In this document: one piece after another, positions 61,418 through 64,000 of the stretch
How the letters are laid out: each line of letters begins with the position of its first letter
Position numbering within the stretch: position 1 is the first letter of the stretch
Assembly (NCBI RefSeq): GCF_043677095.1
Contig: NZ_JBHLJR010000006.1
Location: 124,001 to 188,000, forward strand
Length of the DNA: 64,000 nucleotides
Direction: 5' to 3'
Origin: Natronococcus roseus
GTDB lineage: Archaea; Halobacteriota; Halobacteria; Halobacteriales; Natrialbaceae
Translations under genes and position numbers: made by a program
The notes under the pieces: generated by a model
The model's database searches: none
Told to the model about the DNA's origin: nothing
The model's input: only the letters and a program-made list of their open reading frames with translations

Positions 61418-63858
61418 GACGCTCCCTCCTCGAAGACGACGTCGGGGTCGTCCTCGTCGTCGAGCGTTCGATCCATCGGCGTCTGGTCGTTGGCGAGCCA
61501 GCTCTCGAGCTGGTCATGGTAGTGGTCGGAGAAGTAGTCGCCCGAGTTCCCGCCCGGCAGGACCGCGGTTGCGTCGCCCCCGGGCTCGACGACCATCCGC
61601 CAGCTCGCGCCGATCGCCGAGCCAACGCGGTAGTTTTTCACCGTCGCCCGCGAGCCGTCTGCGGGCAGTTCCGGATAGTTCAGGAACGGCGCCTCCGCGC
61701 CGAAGGGGTGTTCGATGACCCGCGTCGAGTTCCAGTCGCCGTAGGTCTCCCACCCCGCCTCGTCGATCTCGGCGAGGGCGTCCTCGAGCGCGGCGACCAT
61801 CGTCTCGTCCCGCGAACGGTCATCGAAGAACCGGCTGTCGGCGGGAAGCGTCGCGATTACCCAGTCGTCGGGGTAGTACGACTCGTCGAGGTCGGCCTCC
61901 TCGAACTCCGGTTCGACGACCAGTCGCCGAAAGCGGTCCATCCAGCGGGCGAAGAGGAGCGCGCCGCGAGAGTCGGCGTCCATCCCGTAGTTCCAGTCCC
62001 CGAGGGTCTCGCGAGCGTCCTCGAGCCCGTTCCCGCTTTCGGGTTCGTCCTCGTTCTCGAGTCGCTCCTCGAGCGCCTCGAGCAGTTCGGGCACCAGCTG
62101 TTCGGCCCGGCCGTCGTAGACGTCGTTCTGTAGCTCCCGGTGGAACTCGAGGTCGGTCGGCTCGCCGGACTCGACGGCGTCGTCGAGACGGTCGTAGATC
62201 CGGGCGCCCCGGTAGGGGGTGGCGTAGTCGACCCCGACGTAGTAGTTCGGCTCGTCGACGACCCGCTGGTTGGCCGTCGCGAGAACGTCGGGATCGATCG
62301 CGTGGGGTTTCTCCTCGAAGGGAACGAACCCCTCCCAGGACGACTCCCCGAACGGTTCGAACCCGTCCCACTCGCCCTCGCCCGCGGAGCCGTCGAAGAT
62401 GCGATTCCCCGAGACGACCTCCCCGTCGACCTCCCGGATCGGGAGCTGCCCCGTCGCGTAGTACAGCGTCCGCCCGTCGGCGTCGGCGTAGACGAGGTTC
62501 TGGGTCGGCAGGTCGAACTTTCGCGTGGCCTCGAGCAGCTCCTCGAGGCCGTCGCTGCGTTCGTACTCGTAGATCGCCTCCGTCGTCCGCGTGGCCGTAT
62601 GGCCGGTCCAGGCGACGCCGACGGTTCGACCCTCCCGCTCGAGGACCGGTCCGTGGACGGTTTTCCTGACCTCGAGGGTCCGATCGTCGCCGCCCGCGAC
62701 GGCGATCTCTCGCTCCTCGCGGTCGAACTCGCGCCACTCCCCGTCGTAGCGGTAGCGCTCGCCGTCGTCGTCGATCTCGTAGGTGTAGCAATCGAGGACG
62801 TCCGCGCCGACGTTCGTAAAGGACCACGTCCCGCGGTCGTTCGCGCCGGCGATGGCGAAGGGGACGCCCGGAAACGTCGCGCCCCGAACGGAGGTCTCGG
62901 GGGTTTCGACGTGCTGTTCGTACCACAGCGGCGGCGTCATCAGCGTCAGGTGGGGGTCGTAGGCGACGATCGGGCGGCCGCTCTCGGTGTGCTCGCCGGA
63001 AACGACCCAGCTGTTCGAGCCGACACCCGTAGGGGACTCGAACTGCGAGAGCCAGTCGGTCAGTGCCGGGTCGAGAGCGTCTCCGCCCGAGACGGAGCCG
63101 ACGACTGCCCTCTCCTCGAGGGTCTCCGCCTCGACCGACTCGCGCAGGATCGGCACGTCGTGATCCAGTCGCTCGGGGAACAGCTCCTCGAGGACGTCCT
63201 CGCCGAGTCGGTCGGCGATCAGCGCGCGCCGGAGTTCGCCGAAGTTTCCGGTCAGGTCCCAGGAGATCTGTTTTTCCATCAGCATCGAATCGACGGGCGT
63301 CCAGGGCTCGGGTTCGTACCCCAGGAGCTCGAACTCGAGGGGCAACCCCTCGCCCTCGATGGCCGCGTTGACGCCGTCGGCGTAGGCCTCGACGAGCGGT
63401 CCCGCGGGCGTCTCGGTGACGCGTTCCCAGGTCGCCTCGGCCGCGCCCGCGAAGTCCATCGCGATGTGGAACTCGTCGTCCTCGAGGGTTCCCTCGCCGG
63501 CCAGCTCCGACACCTGCCCTCGCATGACCCGCCGTTGCAGGTCGAGCTGGGCGAGCCGGTCGAACGCTTGGACGTAGCCGACGGCGAAGTAGGCTGCGGG
63601 ATCTTCGTCGGCCTCGATGCTCGGCACTCCGTACTCGTCGTAGCGAACGGTCGCCTCGCCGTAGGGGCTCGCAACGCGCTCGGAGAGCGACCTGTCGGCC
63701 GCATCCCAGGCGGTTCCCGAGAGCGGTGCGAACTGGCCGAGCAGCTCTCGAGCGCCGGTCAGCGTGAGTCCGCCGACGCCGGCGGCGAGGGCGCCGGCGA
63801 GGAGACCGCGGCGCGTGGTGGAGGATGGCACTGGTTCACGATTCGGCGCCATCGCCAT
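61414..63858 (-). CDS. Penicillin acylase-family Ntn-hydrolase, exported
   Basis: 814 residues. Tat signal STTRRGLLAGALAAGVGGLT near the start, then the A-chain region (VRYDEYGVPSIEADEDPAAY, VGYVQAFDRLAQLDLQRRVM). The catalytic nucleophile is Ser281 in GVGSNSWVVSGEHTESGRPI, freed by self-cleavage. Then LTLMTPPLWYEQHVE, AGANDRGTWSFTNVGADVLD, a B-chain Asn in QRVVDEPNYYVG and PGGNSGDYFSDHYHDQLESW. Family members hydrolyse amides such as penicillin G, cephalosporins or acyl-homoserine lactones. Such haloarchaeal enzymes are of unknown substrate; lactonase-type quorum quenching is an inference. Start ATG 63858, with ATG 63852 close by. Confidence 0.9.
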   Translation of the reverse strand: MAMAPNREPVPSSTTRRGLLAGALAAGVGGLTLTGARELLGQFAPLSGTAWDAADRSLSERVASPYGEATVRYDEYGVPSIEADEDPAAYFAVGYVQAFDRLAQLDLQRRVMRGQVSELAGEGTLEDDEFHIAMDFAGAAEATWERVTETPAGPLVEAYADGVNAAIEGEGLPLEFELLGYEPEPWTPVDSMLMEKQISWDLTGNFGELRRALIADRLGEDVLEELFPERLDHDVPILRESVEAETLEERAVVGSVSGGDALDPALTDWLSQFESPTGVGSNSWVVSGEHTESGRPIVAYDPHLTLMTPPLWYEQHVETPETSVRGATFPGVPFAIAGANDRGTWSFTNVGADVLDCYTYEIDDDGERYRYDGEWREFDREEREIAVAGGDDRTLEVRKTVHGPVLEREGRTVGVAWTGHTATRTTEAIYEYERSDGLEELLEATRKFDLPTQNLVYADADGRTLYYATGQLPIREVDGEVVSGNRIFDGSAGEGEWDGFEPFGESSWEGFVPFEEKPHAIDPDVLATANQRVVDEPNYYVGVDYATPYRGARIYDRLDDAVESGEPTDLEFHRELQNDVYDGRAEQLVPELLEALEERLENEDEPESGNGLEDARETLGDWNYGMDADSRGALLFARWMDRFRRLVVEPEFEEADLDESYYPDDWVIATLPADSRFFDDRSRDETMVAALEDALAEIDEAGWETYGDWNSTRVIEHPFGAEAPFLNYPELPADGSRATVKNYRVGSAIGASWRMVVEPGGDATAVLPGGNSGDYFSDHYHDQLESWLANDQTPMDRTLDDEDDPDVVFEEGAS

Positions 63859-63964
63859 AACTGTCAGCGTCGAAATCAGACGGCGCCGCCACCAGGTTGC
63901 CGAATCGGACTTCGAACGGTTCCCCGGGCAGAACGTCCTTGTCGCTGGCTCGCGTCGTTCGGGT

Positions 63965-64000
63965 ATGACACGGCTCCAGTTCGTGTCGACGCCGGACGGC
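63965..64000 (+). CDS. Gene start, partial at window end
   Basis: ATG 63965 opens MTRLQFVSTPDG and stays open to the window end. Divergent from the penicillin acylase-like gene, with about 106 bases between starts. Twelve codons are too few to name it. Confidence 0.35.
   Translation, partial: MTRLQFVSTPDG

Overview
The window is chromosomal DNA from a haloarchaeon (class Halobacteria). The evidence is the high G+C content, strongly acidic proteins, Tat (twin-arginine) lipoprotein signals, AT-rich TATA boxes about 25-30 bases before many starts, ATGA/GTGA stop-start overlaps, and archaeal genes such as a proteasome beta subunit and UPF0212. A Natrialbales-type host (Haloterrigena/Natrinema/Natronorubrum-like) is plausible, but this is a guess from gene content. 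I found no rRNA, tRNA or CRISPR array.

Layout. 1-6.7 kb: partial M20 amidohydrolase, dUTPase-like protein, EamA exporter, acyl-CoA ligase, universal stress protein, DUF7344-like regulator and a MoaD-like protein ending in Cys-Cys. 6.8-8.3 kb: a divergent radical SAM/SPASM enzyme and its small partner. 8.3-12.6 kb: GlpA-like dehydrogenase, kynureninase, esterase, glutamine amidotransferase. 12.7-17.5 kb: propionyl/acetyl-CoA carboxylase (pccB-pccX-lipoprotein-pccA). 17.6-24.7 kb: Na+-dependent transporter and a branched-chain amino-acid-type ABC system (binding protein convergent with livHMGF). 24.8-28 kb: SDR, receiver-like protein lacking its phospho-acceptor Asp, GDPD, HEAT-repeat protein. 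28-35.7 kb: stress-kinase operon prkA-prkA2-DUF444-spoVR. 36-44.8 kb: small conserved haloarchaeal genes, eIF2B-like protein, ThuA and Gfo/Idh/MocA pair, proteasome beta, UPF0212, XRE-CBS regulator and a secreted protein with an acidic Cys-bearing tail. 45-57.4 kb: a nitrogen island with urea ABC transporter urtABCDE (minus strand), a His-rich metal-binding protein, and urease ureB-C-A-G-D-E-F (plus strand). 57.6-64 kb: aldo/keto reductase, small ORFs, a Cys/Met PLP enzyme, a decayed tnpB with a striking hairpin array, and a penicillin acylase-family enzyme with a membrane partner.

How the genes work together. The urt operon would import urea and urease would hydrolyse it in the cytoplasm; UreE (15 His in its tail) and the His-rich ZnuA-like protein could supply metal. 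PccB, PccX and PccA would carboxylate acyl-CoA, and the acyl-CoA ligase could feed it. The four-gene kinase operon matches the bacterial YeaG/YeaH/YcgB stress module with a duplicated kinase.

The items I rate most worth following are: the four-hairpin array enclosed by an 11-bp stem at the 3' end of a dead tnpB; the radical SAM enzyme with a PaaB-like small partner beside a MoaD-like Cys-Cys protein; and two tiny ORFs (12 and 29 codons) that fill both gaps of the urease operon and end in stop-start overlaps.
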